Assembly: GCF_013408525.1 (NCBI RefSeq)
Contig: NZ_JACBZM010000001.1
Span: forward strand, 3,286,001-3,350,000
DNA: 64,000 nucleotides
Reading direction: 5' to 3'
Source of the DNA: Nocardioides aromaticivorans
GTDB lineage: Bacteria > Actinomycetota > Actinomycetes > Propionibacteriales > Nocardioidaceae
In this document: positions 9,046-17,054 of the stretch, one piece after another
Position numbering within the stretch: position 1 is the stretch's first letter
Layout of the letters: each line of letters opens with the position of its first letter
Position numbers and translations under genes: made by a program
Notes under the pieces: model-generated
What the model saw: the letters and a program-made list of their open reading frames with translations, nothing else
The model's database searches: none
Told to the model about the DNA's origin: nothing

Positions 9046-9079
9046 CAGGGTCGTCGGTTCCACGGGGCCGGCGACCCTG
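9046..9079 (+). terminator. hairpin after second monooxygenase
   Basis: CAGGGTCGTCGG (9046-9057) pairs with CCGGCGACCCTG (9068-9079) with one mismatch and a 10-nt loop. It begins 17 nt after the stop codon. There is no T run, so it may be a partial terminator or transcript stabiliser between the two halves of the operon. Confidence 0.5.
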
Positions 9080-9086
9080 TTGCGTC

Positions 9087-9114
9087 TTGCGTCCCGCCAT
9101 CTGTCCGCTAATGT
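9087..9114 (+). promoter_or_regulatory. internal promoter upstream of sfnG
   Basis: TTGCGT (9087-9092), a 16-bp spacer, then TAATGT (9109-9114). This gives a short leader of about 30 nt before the sfnG ATG with GAGGTG as ribosome site (9140-9145). The local sequence is clearly more AT-rich than its surroundings. Confidence 0.55.
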
Positions 9115-9151
9115 CTATCGAACTACTCGACTTATCTCCGAGGTGCATCCC

Positions 9152-10273
9152 ATGACCGACAACGTCTTCGACCGCGAGGCCTTCGCGGAGCCCATCAAGT
9201 TCGCCTACTGGGTCCCCAACGTCAGTGGGGGACTGGTGGTCAGCAAGATCGAGCAGCGCACGGACTGGAGCTACGACTACAACGTCGAGCTCGCCCGGCT
9301 CGCCGAGAACAACGGCTTCGAGTACGCCCTCTCGCAGGTGCGCTACATCGCGTCGTACGGCGCCGCCTACCAGCACGAGTCGACCAGCTTCAGCCTCGCG
9401 CTGCTGCTCGCGACCGAGCGCCTCAAGGTGATCGCCGCCGTCCACCCGGGCCTGTGGCAGCCGGGCGTGCTGGCCAAGTTCATCGCCACCGCCGACCAGA
9501 TCTCCGGCGGCCGCGCGGCCATCAACGTGGTCAGCGGCTGGTTCAAGGACGAGTTCACCAAGCTCGGTGAGCCGTGGCTCGAGCACGGCGAGCGCTACCG
9601 CCGCTCGGAGGAGTTCATCCGCTACGTGCGCGAGATCTGGACCTCCGAGCACGCCGAGCTCAACGGCGACTTCTACCGCCTGCACGACTTCGACCTGAAG
9701 CCCAAGCCGTTCGAGGTCCCGGGCCGCGCCCACCCGGAGATCTTCCAGGGCGGCAACTCCACCGACGCCCGCGGCATGGCCGGCCGGGTCTCGGACTGGT
9801 ACTTCGCCAACGGCAACACCCCCGAGGGCATCTCGGAGCAGATCCAGGACGTCACCGACGTCGCGACCGTCCACGGCCGCAAGGTGAAGTTCGGCGTCAA
9901 CGGCTTCTTCATCGGCCGCGACACCGAGGCCGAGGCCCGCGACGTGCTGCGCGAGATCGTCGACAAGGCCGACCGGGAGGCCGTCGAGGGCTTCGGCTCG
10001 GCCGTGAAGCAGGCCGGCCAGAGCACCGGTGACAAGAAGGGCATGTGGCAGGACTCTGAGTTCGCCGACCTCGTGCAGTACAACGACGGCTTCCGCACCG
10101 GCCTGATCGGCACGCCCGAGCAGATCGCGACCCGGATCATCGAGTACAAGAAGCGCGGCGTGAACCTCTTCCTGCTCGGCTTCCTGCACTACCTCGAGGA
10201 CGTCGCCTACTTCGGGCGCGAGGTGCTCCCGATCGTCCGCGAGCTCGAGGCCGCGGAGCTGGAGCGGGTCTGA
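9152..10273 (+). CDS. sfnG: FMNH2-dependent dimethylsulfone monooxygenase SfnG-like
   Basis: A 373-residue luciferase-like monooxygenase. The opening FAYWVPNVSGGLVVSKIEQR and the AAINVVSGWFKDEF block are characteristic of SfnG, which converts dimethylsulfone to methanesulfinate and formaldehyde with FMNH2 and O2. The fold is the usual TIM barrel with GTPEQIATRIIEYKKRGV near the C-terminus. The start is the ATG at 9152 preceded by GAGGTG; the reading frame runs further upstream but into the promoter. The stop overlaps the next start (TGATG), so translation of the SfnB-like gene is coupled. Confidence 0.88.
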   Translation: MTDNVFDREAFAEPIKFAYWVPNVSGGLVVSKIEQRTDWSYDYNVELARLAENNGFEYALSQVRYIASYGAAYQHESTSFSLALLLATERLKVIAAVHPGLWQPGVLAKFIATADQISGGRAAINVVSGWFKDEFTKLGEPWLEHGERYRRSEEFIRYVREIWTSEHAELNGDFYRLHDFDLKPKPFEVPGRAHPEIFQGGNSTDARGMAGRVSDWYFANGNTPEGISEQIQDVTDVATVHGRKVKFGVNGFFIGRDTEAEARDVLREIVDKADREAVEGFGSAVKQAGQSTGDKKGMWQDSEFADLVQYNDGFRTGLIGTPEQIATRIIEYKKRGVNLFLLGFLHYLEDVAYFGREVLPIVRELEAAELERV

Positions 10274-11523
10274 TGTCAGCGGCACCCTCGGTGGTCGAGG
10301 AGGTCGTGCAGCGACCGTCACGAGACCCGGCGACCCACACCGCCGCCTCGGCGATCGCGACGGCCACCGACCTGGCCGCCGCCTTCGCCGAGGACTCGGC
10401 CCGGCGCGACCGGGAGCGGATCCTCCCGGTCGCCGAGGTCGAGGCGCTCTCGGCGGCCGGCCTGCTGGCGATCACCGTCCCCGTCGAGTACGGCGGCCCG
10501 GGGCTCGGCGCCGAGGTGCTGGCCGAGGTCGTGCGGATCCTCGCCACCGGCGACCCCAACGTGGCCCAGGTCCCGCACAGCCACTTCGTCTACGTCAACG
10601 CGCTCGTCGAGCAGGGCAGTGAGCAGCAGAAGCGCTTCCTGCTCGGCGAGGTCGTCGCCGGCAAGCGGTTCGGCAACGCGCAGTCGGAGATCCGCAGCCG
10701 CCACGTGCGCGAGCACGCGACGACCCTGCGGCCCGACCCCGACCGCCCCGGCGACTGGGTGCTCGACGGCGAGAAGGGCTACGCGACCGGTGCCTACCTC
10801 GCGCACTGGATCCCCGTGCTGGCGCACCTCGGCGAGGGCGGACCCCTCGCCGTGGCGTGGGTCGAGCGCCACGCCGGAGGCGTCACGGTGATCGACGACT
10901 GGGACGGGCTCGGGCAGCGCACGACCGCCAGCGGCACCGTCCGGCTCGAGGGAGTCCGGGTCGCGGCGGACCGCGTGACGTCGTACCACCTGACGTTCGA
11001 GCGCCCGCAGGTGTACGGCGCCTTCGCGCAGCTGCTCCACGCCGCGATCGACGCCGGCATCGCCCGCGCGGCGGTGCGGGAGGCGGCCGCGTTCGTGACC
11101 ACCAGCAGCCGGCCCTACCCGGACGCCCTGGCCCTCTACGACACCGACGGTGCCGCCGACGACCCGTTGGTCGTGCAGGCGTTCGGGGAGGTCGAGCTGC
11201 AGGTGCGGGCCGCCGAGGCGCTGGTCGCCGAGGCGGGTCGCGCGGTCGACCGGGCCCGTGCGGACCTCACCGCGGAGACCGCCGCCGAGGCCAGCCTTGC
11301 GGTCGCCGCGGCCCGTGCGTCCACGACGGCCGCCTCGCTCGAGGCGTCCAGCCGGCTCTTCGAGGTGGCGGGCACCCGCTCGGCGCTGCGCGGCCTCGGC
11401 CTGGACCGGCACTGGCGCAACGCCCGCACGCACACCCTGCACGACCCCGCCGCCTGGAAGGTGCACCACCTCGGTCGCCACGCGATCGACGGCACGCCAC
11501 CGCCCAACCACGGCCAGATCTGA
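10273..11523 (+). CDS. SfnB-like acyl-CoA dehydrogenase-fold oxidoreductase
   Basis: A 416-residue third member of the acyl-CoA dehydrogenase/DszC group, closest in look to the SfnB 'sulfur acquisition' family: RDRERILPVAEVEALSAAG, YGGPGLGAEVLAEVVRILA, GEKGYATGAYLAHW, DDWDGLGQRTTASG and DRHWRNARTHTLHDP. The ATG at 10273 overlaps the sfnG stop. Residues ~6-18 (SVVEEVVQRPSRD) are encoded by a copy of a dispersed 38-bp repeat, so the N-terminal ~25 residues are probably not part of the ancestral protein. A second copy lies just after its stop. Confidence 0.83.
   Translation: MSAAPSVVEEVVQRPSRDPATHTAASAIATATDLAAAFAEDSARRDRERILPVAEVEALSAAGLLAITVPVEYGGPGLGAEVLAEVVRILATGDPNVAQVPHSHFVYVNALVEQGSEQQKRFLLGEVVAGKRFGNAQSEIRSRHVREHATTLRPDPDRPGDWVLDGEKGYATGAYLAHWIPVLAHLGEGGPLAVAWVERHAGGVTVIDDWDGLGQRTTASGTVRLEGVRVAADRVTSYHLTFERPQVYGAFAQLLHAAIDAGIARAAVREAAAFVTTSSRPYPDALALYDTDGAADDPLVVQAFGEVELQVRAAEALVAEAGRAVDRARADLTAETAAEASLAVAAARASTTAASLEASSRLFEVAGTRSALRGLGLDRHWRNARTHTLHDPAAWKVHHLGRHAIDGTPPPNHGQI
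10290..10327 (+). repeat. dispersed 38-bp hairpin repeat inside the SfnB-like CDS
   Basis: A copy of the repeat GGTGGTCGAGGAGGTC... ending CGTCACGAGACC. Its core GGTCGtGCAGCGACC folds as a 5-6 bp hairpin. It lies in frame in codons 6-19 of the SfnB-like gene and is translated as part of its N-terminus. It is in direct orientation with the copy at 11526-11563, 1,236 bp away. Confidence 0.8.
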
Positions 11524-11525
11524 GC

Positions 11526-11563
11526 GGTGGTCGAGGACGTCGCGCAGCGACTGTCACGAGACC
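11526..11563 (+). repeat. dispersed 38-bp hairpin repeat after the SfnB-like gene
   Basis: A second copy of the same 38-bp repeat, differing at three positions from the copy at 10290 (for example GAGGACGTC for GAGGAGGTC). It fills most of the gap between the SfnB-like stop and the ATG of the next enzyme at 11590. The two copies therefore flank the gene in direct orientation. Confidence 0.8.
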
Positions 11564-11589
11564 TCTGCACCCGAAAGGCAACCGAGACA

Positions 11590-12750
11590 ATGTCCCTGAA
11601 GTTCCACTGGTTCCTGCCCACCAACGGCGGCGACGGCCGCCACGTCGTCGGCGGCGGCCACGGCGTCAACCCCGGCCAGGCCGGCCGTCCGGCGGACGTC
11701 GCCTACCTGACCCAGGTCGCGCGCGCCGCCGAGGACAACGGCTTCGAGGCCGCGCTGACGCCGACCGGCGCGTGGTGCGAGGACGCGTGGCTGACCACCG
11801 CGATGCTGAGCCAGACGAGCGAGCGGCTGAAGTTCCTCGTCGCGTTCCGGCCCGGTGTCGTGGCGCCGTACCTCGCGGCCCAGATGGCGGGCACCTTCCA
11901 GAACCTCTCGGGCGGTCGCCTGCTGCTCAACGTCGTCACCGGCGGCGAGAGCCACGAGCAGCGGATGTTCGGCGACTTCCTCGACAAGGACGAGCGCTAC
12001 GAGCGGTGCGGGGAGTTCCTGGAGATCGTGCGCCGGCTGTGGACCGGCGAGACCGTCGACTTCACCGGCAAGCACCTCTCGGTCGAGGCCGCGAAGCTGG
12101 GCCAGATCCCCAGCCCCGTGCCGGACATCTACTTCGGCGGGTCCTCGCCGGCGGCCGGCAAGGTCGCCGCCGAGCACGCCGACGTCTACCTCACCTGGGG
12201 CGAGCCGCCGCAGGCCGTCGCCGAGAAGATCGCGTGGATCCGCGAGCTCGCCGCGGCCGAGGGGCGTGGCCCGGACAACCGGCCGATCCGGTTCGGCATC
12301 CGGATGCACGTGATCACCCGCGACACCTCCGAGGAGGCGTGGGCCGAGGCCGACCGGCTGCTCAAGGGCATCGACCCGGCCACGATCAAGCAGGTGCAGG
12401 AGGGGCTGCGGCGCAGCGAGTCCGAGGGCCAGCGCCGGATGCTCGACCTGCACAGCGGGCGCACCGACGAGCTCGAGATCTACCCCAACGTCTGGGCCGG
12501 CGTCGGCCTGGTCCGCGGCGGCGCCGGCACCGCGCTGGTCGGCAGCCACGAGGAGGTCGCCGACCGGATCGCGGAGTACGCCGAGCTCGGCCTAGACGAG
12601 TTCGTGCTGTCGGCCTACCCGCACCTCGAGGGTGCCTACTGGTTCGGAGAGGGCGTGCTGCCGATCCTCGCCGAACGCGGCCTGTGGAAGTACGACGGCC
12701 CGCAGCGCCACCACGGCGCCTCGGTCCCGTTCGCGTCGGTCGGGCGGTGA
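11590..12750 (+). CDS. ssuD: FMNH2-dependent alkanesulfonate/methanesulfonate monooxygenase (SsuD/MsuD-like)
   Basis: A 386-residue luciferase-like enzyme that should cleave an alkanesulfonate to sulfite plus aldehyde. It shows the SsuD-type opening FHWFLPTNGGDGRHV, TGAWCEDAWLTTAMLSQTSE, LLLNVVTGGESHEQRMFGD, PDIYFGGSSPAA and FVLSAYPHLEGAYWFGEGV. The ATG at 11590 is chosen because the open frame before it is only the dispersed repeat, and GAAAGG lies 11 nt upstream. With SfnG upstream and a flavin reductase overlapping downstream, methanesulfonate (MsuD role) is the likeliest substrate, but a broader alkanesulfonate range is possible. Confidence 0.87.
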   Translation: MSLKFHWFLPTNGGDGRHVVGGGHGVNPGQAGRPADVAYLTQVARAAEDNGFEAALTPTGAWCEDAWLTTAMLSQTSERLKFLVAFRPGVVAPYLAAQMAGTFQNLSGGRLLLNVVTGGESHEQRMFGDFLDKDERYERCGEFLEIVRRLWTGETVDFTGKHLSVEAAKLGQIPSPVPDIYFGGSSPAAGKVAAEHADVYLTWGEPPQAVAEKIAWIRELAAAEGRGPDNRPIRFGIRMHVITRDTSEEAWAEADRLLKGIDPATIKQVQEGLRRSESEGQRRMLDLHSGRTDELEIYPNVWAGVGLVRGGAGTALVGSHEEVADRIAEYAELGLDEFVLSAYPHLEGAYWFGEGVLPILAERGLWKYDGPQRHHGASVPFASVGR

Positions 12751-13253
12751 CGGGCGTGAGCACGCGCACCGCCGTCGTCGTCGGCAACCCCAAGCCCGCC
12801 AGCCGCACGCTGTCCGCCGCGCTGCACCTGCACCGCGAGCTGGTCGGCCGCGAGCCGGACCTCGTCGTCGACGTCGCCACGCTCGGCGCCGGCCTGGTCG
12901 ACTGGACCGACGCCGCCATCGACGGGCTGGTCTCCGAGGTGGGTCGCGCGGACCTGGTGGTCTTCGCGTGCCCGACCTACAAGGCGACGTACACGGGGCT
13001 GCTGAAGCTCTTCCTCGACCGCTTCGCGGCCGGTCAGCTCTCGGGCGTGGCCGTGCCGCTGATGCTCGGTGGGGGACCGGCGCACGCGCTGGCCCCGGAG
13101 CACGGTCTCGTGCCGCTGCTCAGCCACCTCGGAGGCGTGGTGCCGGGCAGTGCGCTCTACGTGCTCGACAAGGAGCACGACGACCCGGCGGCGTACGCGG
13201 ACTGGCTGGCCCGGAGCAGGCCCGTCGTGGAGAAGCTGCTGCGCCCGTCCTGA
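12747..13253 (+). CDS. NAD(P)H-dependent FMN reductase (MsuE/SsuE-like)
   Basis: A 168-residue flavodoxin-like NADPH-dependent FMN reductase. It has the nucleotide-binding start VVVGNPKPASRTL, and ADLVVFACPTYKATYTGLLKLFLDRF. It supplies reduced FMN to the two-component monooxygenases upstream. The GTG at 12747 overlaps the upstream stop (GTGA), giving tight coupling and so probably matched stoichiometry; a GTG at 12756 is the alternative. Length is typical for MsuE/SsuE. Confidence 0.85.
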   Translation: MTGVSTRTAVVVGNPKPASRTLSAALHLHRELVGREPDLVVDVATLGAGLVDWTDAAIDGLVSEVGRADLVVFACPTYKATYTGLLKLFLDRFAAGQLSGVAVPLMLGGGPAHALAPEHGLVPLLSHLGGVVPGSALYVLDKEHDDPAAYADWLARSRPVVEKLLRPS

Positions 13254-13290
13254 CCCTCCGTCCCTCATCCACCTCGTCTCGGGAGGCACG

Positions 13291-14673
13291 ATGACCAACC
13301 CACCTGCACCGCAGGGACCCACTCCGCGTCGCGTCGCGCTCGCGGCCGCGGTCGGCGCCACGATCGAGTGGTACGACTTCTTCCTCTACGGCACCGCCGC
13401 CGGGCTCGTCTTCGACAAGCTCTACTTCAACGGCCTCAGCGGCAGCGCCGCGACCTTCGCGGCGTTCGGCACCTTCGCCGTCGGCTTCCTCGCCCGTCCG
13501 ATCGGCGGCCTGGTGTTCGGCCACTTCGGCGACCGCGTCGGACGCAAGGCGATGCTGATCTGGACGCTCGTGATCATGGGGGCCGGCACCGCCCTGATCG
13601 GCCTCCTCCCGTCGTACGACGACATCGGGGTCCTCGCGCCGATCCTGCTCGTCGTGCTGAGGGTGCTCCAGGGCATCGGCGTCGGCGGCGAGTACGGCGG
13701 CGCGGTGCTCCTCGCCGTCGAGTTCGCTCCCGCCGAGCGGCGCGGCTTCTTCGGCAGCTTCGCCCACATCGGCGTCCCCGGCGGGCTCTTCCTCGCCTCC
13801 GGTGCCTTCGCGATCGCGAGCCGCCTGCCGGACGAGCAGTTCCTCGCGTGGGGCTGGCGCGCCTGCTTCCTGCTGAGCATCGTGCTGCTCGCGATCGGCG
13901 CCTGGATCCGGCTCTCGGTCATGGAGACGCCGGCCTTCCGGGAGGTGCAGCAGCGCAAGGAGGTCAGCTCCGTGCCGGTGCGCGAGCTGTTCCGGCGTCA
14001 GCCGCGCACGCTGCTGCTCGGCATGGGCACCCGGTTCATCGAGGGCTTCACGTTCAACCTCTACTCGGTCTTCCTGCTCGCCTACGCCGTCAACACGGTC
14101 GGTGTCGCGCGGTCGACCGTGCTGAACGCGATCATGGCCGGGGCCGTGCTCGGCGTCGTGATGACACTGGTGGCGGGAGCCCTCAGCGACCGCCTCGGCC
14201 GGCGGCCCGTCTACCGGGTCGGTGCGCTCGCGGGCCTCGTGATCGCCTTCCCCGTCGCGGCCGCCGTGCACTCCGGCGGCACGGTCGCCGTCAGCGCCGC
14301 GTTCGTCGGTGGGCTCGGCCTGGTCTACGGCACGGTCTACGGGCCGCTCGCCGCCTTCTGGAGCGAGCTGTTCGACACCCGCTACCGCTACTCGGCGCTC
14401 AGCGCGCTCTACCAGCTCTCCGGCGTCGTCGCGTCCGGGCTCACCCCGCTCATCGCCGCCTGGCTGGTGGAGCTGGGCGACGACTCGCTGTGGCTCGTGG
14501 CGTCGTACAACGTGGCCGTGGCGGTGCTCAGCCTCGGCTGCATGGCGCTCCTGCCGGAGACCCGCGGCCGCGACCTCACGGCGCTGCCGGAGCAGGCGGA
14601 GCGGCCGGTCGGCGGCCGGCACGCCGCCGCAGCGCCAGCCACGCCGGGAGACCCAGCACTGCGACGAGGATGA
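13291..14673 (+). CDS. MFS transporter of the metabolite:H+ symporter family
   Basis: A 460-residue, 12-span major facilitator of the MHS (ShiA/ProP-like) branch. It begins with the family signature GATIEWYDFFLYGTAAGLVF and has the DRVGRK loop between spans 2 and 3 (GHFGDRVGRK), RVLQGIGVGGEYGGAVLL, and SDRLGRRP in the second half. GGGAGG lies 5 nt before the ATG. As the last gene of the organosulfur operon it likely imports an organosulfur anion or sulfone in place of the ABC importer usual in Pseudomonas. Its last ~32 codons overlap the opposing DUF4349 gene by 98 bp. Confidence 0.87.
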   Translation: MTNPPAPQGPTPRRVALAAAVGATIEWYDFFLYGTAAGLVFDKLYFNGLSGSAATFAAFGTFAVGFLARPIGGLVFGHFGDRVGRKAMLIWTLVIMGAGTALIGLLPSYDDIGVLAPILLVVLRVLQGIGVGGEYGGAVLLAVEFAPAERRGFFGSFAHIGVPGGLFLASGAFAIASRLPDEQFLAWGWRACFLLSIVLLAIGAWIRLSVMETPAFREVQQRKEVSSVPVRELFRRQPRTLLLGMGTRFIEGFTFNLYSVFLLAYAVNTVGVARSTVLNAIMAGAVLGVVMTLVAGALSDRLGRRPVYRVGALAGLVIAFPVAAAVHSGGTVAVSAAFVGGLGLVYGTVYGPLAAFWSELFDTRYRYSALSALYQLSGVVASGLTPLIAAWLVELGDDSLWLVASYNVAVAVLSLGCMALLPETRGRDLTALPEQAERPVGGRHAAAAPATPGDPALRRG

Positions 14674-15586
14674 GCCAGGGGAGCAGGAAGCCGAGGACGG
14701 TCAGGGCGACGACGAGTCCGTCGACGAAGCTGTCCCAGCCGTCCTTCAGCCCACTGGCGAAGCCGTTGTCGTCGTCCTTCTTCTCCGGCTCGTCCTCCTC
14801 GGGCTGCTCGACCGTGACGGTGATCGTGGAGAGGGCGGTCTGGTCGGCGAGGTACTTCTGCCGCGCGACCAGCGAGTCCAGGTCCGCCTGCCGGTTCGCG
14901 AGCTGACGCTCGATCGAGATCACCTGCTGCAGGTTGGTGGCCTGGTCGAGCAGCGCCTCGACCCGCGAGACGCTCGCCCGCTGGGCGCGGATCCGGGCGT
15001 CGACGTCGATCACCTCGGTGCTCACGTCCTCGCCCGCGGTGTTCGAGCTGAGCAGCGTCGCCACTTCCTCGAGGTCGCGGGTCGCGTCCTCGAAGCTCGC
15101 GCTCGGCACCCGGACGACGAGACGGGCCGTGCTCATCTCGCCCTCGTCCCCGGTCGTCGTCTCCTGCTCGGTGACGGTGCCGCGGTACTTGTCCACGACC
15201 TTGCGCACGTCGAAGCGGGCCTTCTCGACGTTGTCGGCCTCCAGCGACACCGTGCCCGTCCGGATCACCGACGTGCCGGGCGCGACGCGGGCGGCGTCCT
15301 TCGACGGGTCGACCTCCTTGGCGGCGGTTCCGCCGGCGCTGTCGGACACGCCGTCGACCGTCGAATCGAGAGCGGACTCCGCGGCCACCGACTCGTCCGC
15401 GAGGGCGTCGCGCTCGTTCGCCCCGCTGAAGTCGGCGGGTTCGTCGGCGGCGACCGCGGCGTCGGCCGTGCCGGCGGAGTCGCCACCGTCGGACCCGGAG
15501 CCGGAGCATCCGGACAGCAGGGTGAGGGCGGCGACGGCAGTGGCCGCCGCGAGCGAGGCGGTGAGGCGGGTGCGGGTCGGGTTCAT
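14576..15586 (-). CDS. DUF4349 lipoprotein
   Basis: A 336-residue predicted lipoprotein: a signal peptide with lipobox LLSGC, then an Asp/Ser/Ala-rich linker. From ~105, SVIRTGTVSLEADNVEKA begins the DUF4349 domain. A coiled-coil stretch follows (DARIRAQRASVSRVEALLDQ, then SIERQLANRQADLDSLVARQ), and a C-terminal membrane span (LTVLGFLLPWLILVAVLGLP) precedes a basic tail. It is therefore anchored at both ends. The function of DUF4349 is unknown. It is divergent from hemY across a gap filled with an 18-bp tandem repeat. Its tail is encoded antisense to the end of the transporter gene. Confidence 0.87.
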   Translation of the reverse strand: MNPTRTRLTASLAAATAVAALTLLSGCSGSGSDGGDSAGTADAAVAADEPADFSGANERDALADESVAAESALDSTVDGVSDSAGGTAAKEVDPSKDAARVAPGTSVIRTGTVSLEADNVEKARFDVRKVVDKYRGTVTEQETTTGDEGEMSTARLVVRVPSASFEDATRDLEEVATLLSSNTAGEDVSTEVIDVDARIRAQRASVSRVEALLDQATNLQQVISIERQLANRQADLDSLVARQKYLADQTALSTITVTVEQPEEDEPEKKDDDNGFASGLKDGWDSFVDGLVVALTVLGFLLPWLILVAVLGLPAWLALRRRAGRRPAAPPAPAAP

Positions 15587-15614
15587 GGTGGTGCGACGTC
15601 GTACGCCGCCGGGT

Positions 15615-15675
15615 GGTTCCCTGCCTGCCGTCGGTTCCCTGCCTGCCGTCGGTTCCCTGCCTGCCGTCGGTTCCC
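15615..15675. repeat. 18-bp tandem repeat between DUF4349 gene and hemY
   Basis: Three exact tandem copies of GGTTCCCTGCCTGCCGTC (15615-15632, 15633-15650, 15651-15668) plus a 7-bp fourth start. It occupies the shared divergent promoter region, ending 25 bp before the hemY GTG and starting 28 bp from the DUF4349 start. Confidence 0.9.
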
Positions 15676-15700
15676 CCGGGGCCTCTGGGAGACTGCAGCC

Positions 15701-17050
15701 GTGCGCAGTGCGATCGTCGTCGGGGCCGGGGTGGCCGGACTGGTCGCCGCGCGCGACCTGGCCGAGGCCGGTGCTTCCGTGCTCGTGCTCGAGGGCTCCG
15801 ACCGCGCCGGTGGCAAGCTCCGCGGGGGGTCCGTCGCCGGGGTGAGCGTCGACGTGGGCGCCGAGGCGATGCTGCACCGCCGTCCCGAGGGCATCGCCCT
15901 CGCGGCCGACCTCGGCCTGCCGCTCGTCCACCCCACCACGGCCACCTCGCGGGTCTGGACGCGCGACGCGCTCCGCCCGCTGCCGCGCACCGTGATGGGC
16001 GCGCCGCTCGACCTCGACCAGCTCGAGGAGTCGGGGATCCTGTCGCCGGAGGGGATGGCGCGGGCGCGCCACCAGTACGTCTCGACCGTGCCCGAGGGGA
16101 GCGACGAGTCCGTCGGATTCGTCGTGGGCAACCGGTTCGGGGAGGAGGTCGTCGACCGGCTCGTCGAGCCGCTGCTCGGGGGTGTGTACGCCGGCCAGGC
16201 CCGCCACATCTCCGTGCGCTCCGCCGTACCGCAGCTCGTCGACCTGATCGCGCGCCCGGACTTCGCGCTGCCCGTTCCGGCGGGGGAGGCCCCGCCCGTC
16301 TTCGCCGCCGTGGACGGCGGCATGTGGCGGCTGCCCGCTGCGCTCGAGGCCGACCTCGCCGACCGACCCGGCGTCGAGATCCGGTACGACGCCCCGGCGA
16401 GTGCCGTTCGTCGTACGGGATCGGGGTTCGGGGTGACCACCCCGGCGGGCGAGGAGATCGCGGACCTGCTCGTCCTGGCGACGCCGGCCGCGCCGACCGC
16501 CCGCCTCGTGGCGGAGCTCGCCCCGGCCGCGGCCGACGACCTGGTGCGGATCGGCTACGCCTCGGTCGCGCTCGCCACCCTCGCCTACCGCGCCGACGAC
16601 CCCGCGGTCGTCGAGGCGCTCGAGATCGGCGCCTCCGGCTTCCTCGTGCCGCCGGTCGACGGCCGCCGGGTGAAGGCCTCGACGTTCTCGTTCGCCAAGT
16701 GGGACTGGGTCCGCGCCGCCGGCGACGGCCTGCTGGTGCTGCGCACCTCCCTCGGCCGGTTCGGCGAGGAGGCGACCCTCCAGGTCCCCGACGAGGAGCT
16801 GGTCCGCGCCTCGCTCGCGGACCTCGCCGACGCGACCGGCCTCCGTGCCGAGCCGGTCGACGCGGTCGTCCAGCGCTGGGGCGGGGGACTCCCGCAGTAC
16901 TGGGTGGGCCACGCCGACCGTGTCGCCCGCATCCGCGCCGCCGTCGCGACGGTCCCCGGCCTCGCCGTCTGCGGGGCGTCGTACGACGGCGTCGGGATCC
17001 CGGCCACCATCGCCTCCGCCCACACCGCGGCCGCCTCCCTCCTCACCTGA
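15701..17050 (+). CDS. hemY: protoporphyrinogen/coproporphyrinogen oxidase
   Basis: A 449-residue FAD-dependent oxidase. It has the dinucleotide fold VVGAGVAGLVAARDLAEAG followed by LEGSDRAGGKLR, the substrate-domain GNRFGEEVVDRLVEPLLGGVYAG, the SFAKWDW block, and the C-terminal FAD motif GLAVCGASYDGVGIPATI. In actinobacteria this enzyme normally oxidises coproporphyrinogen III to coproporphyrin III (CgoX), which fits the presence of hemQ. The GTG at 15701 is the start: GAGACT ends 6 nt upstream, as for a leaderless transcript, and the FAD motif begins at residue 4. Confidence 0.93.
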   Translation: MRSAIVVGAGVAGLVAARDLAEAGASVLVLEGSDRAGGKLRGGSVAGVSVDVGAEAMLHRRPEGIALAADLGLPLVHPTTATSRVWTRDALRPLPRTVMGAPLDLDQLEESGILSPEGMARARHQYVSTVPEGSDESVGFVVGNRFGEEVVDRLVEPLLGGVYAGQARHISVRSAVPQLVDLIARPDFALPVPAGEAPPVFAAVDGGMWRLPAALEADLADRPGVEIRYDAPASAVRRTGSGFGVTTPAGEEIADLLVLATPAAPTARLVAELAPAAADDLVRIGYASVALATLAYRADDPAVVEALEIGASGFLVPPVDGRRVKASTFSFAKWDWVRAAGDGLLVLRTSLGRFGEEATLQVPDEELVRASLADLADATGLRAEPVDAVVQRWGGGLPQYWVGHADRVARIRAAVATVPGLAVCGASYDGVGIPATIASAHTAAASLLT

Positions 17051-17054
17051 CCCC

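Noticed and set aside
15615..15675. CRISPR-like short repeats
   Set aside because: Exact head-to-tail 18-bp units without spacers.
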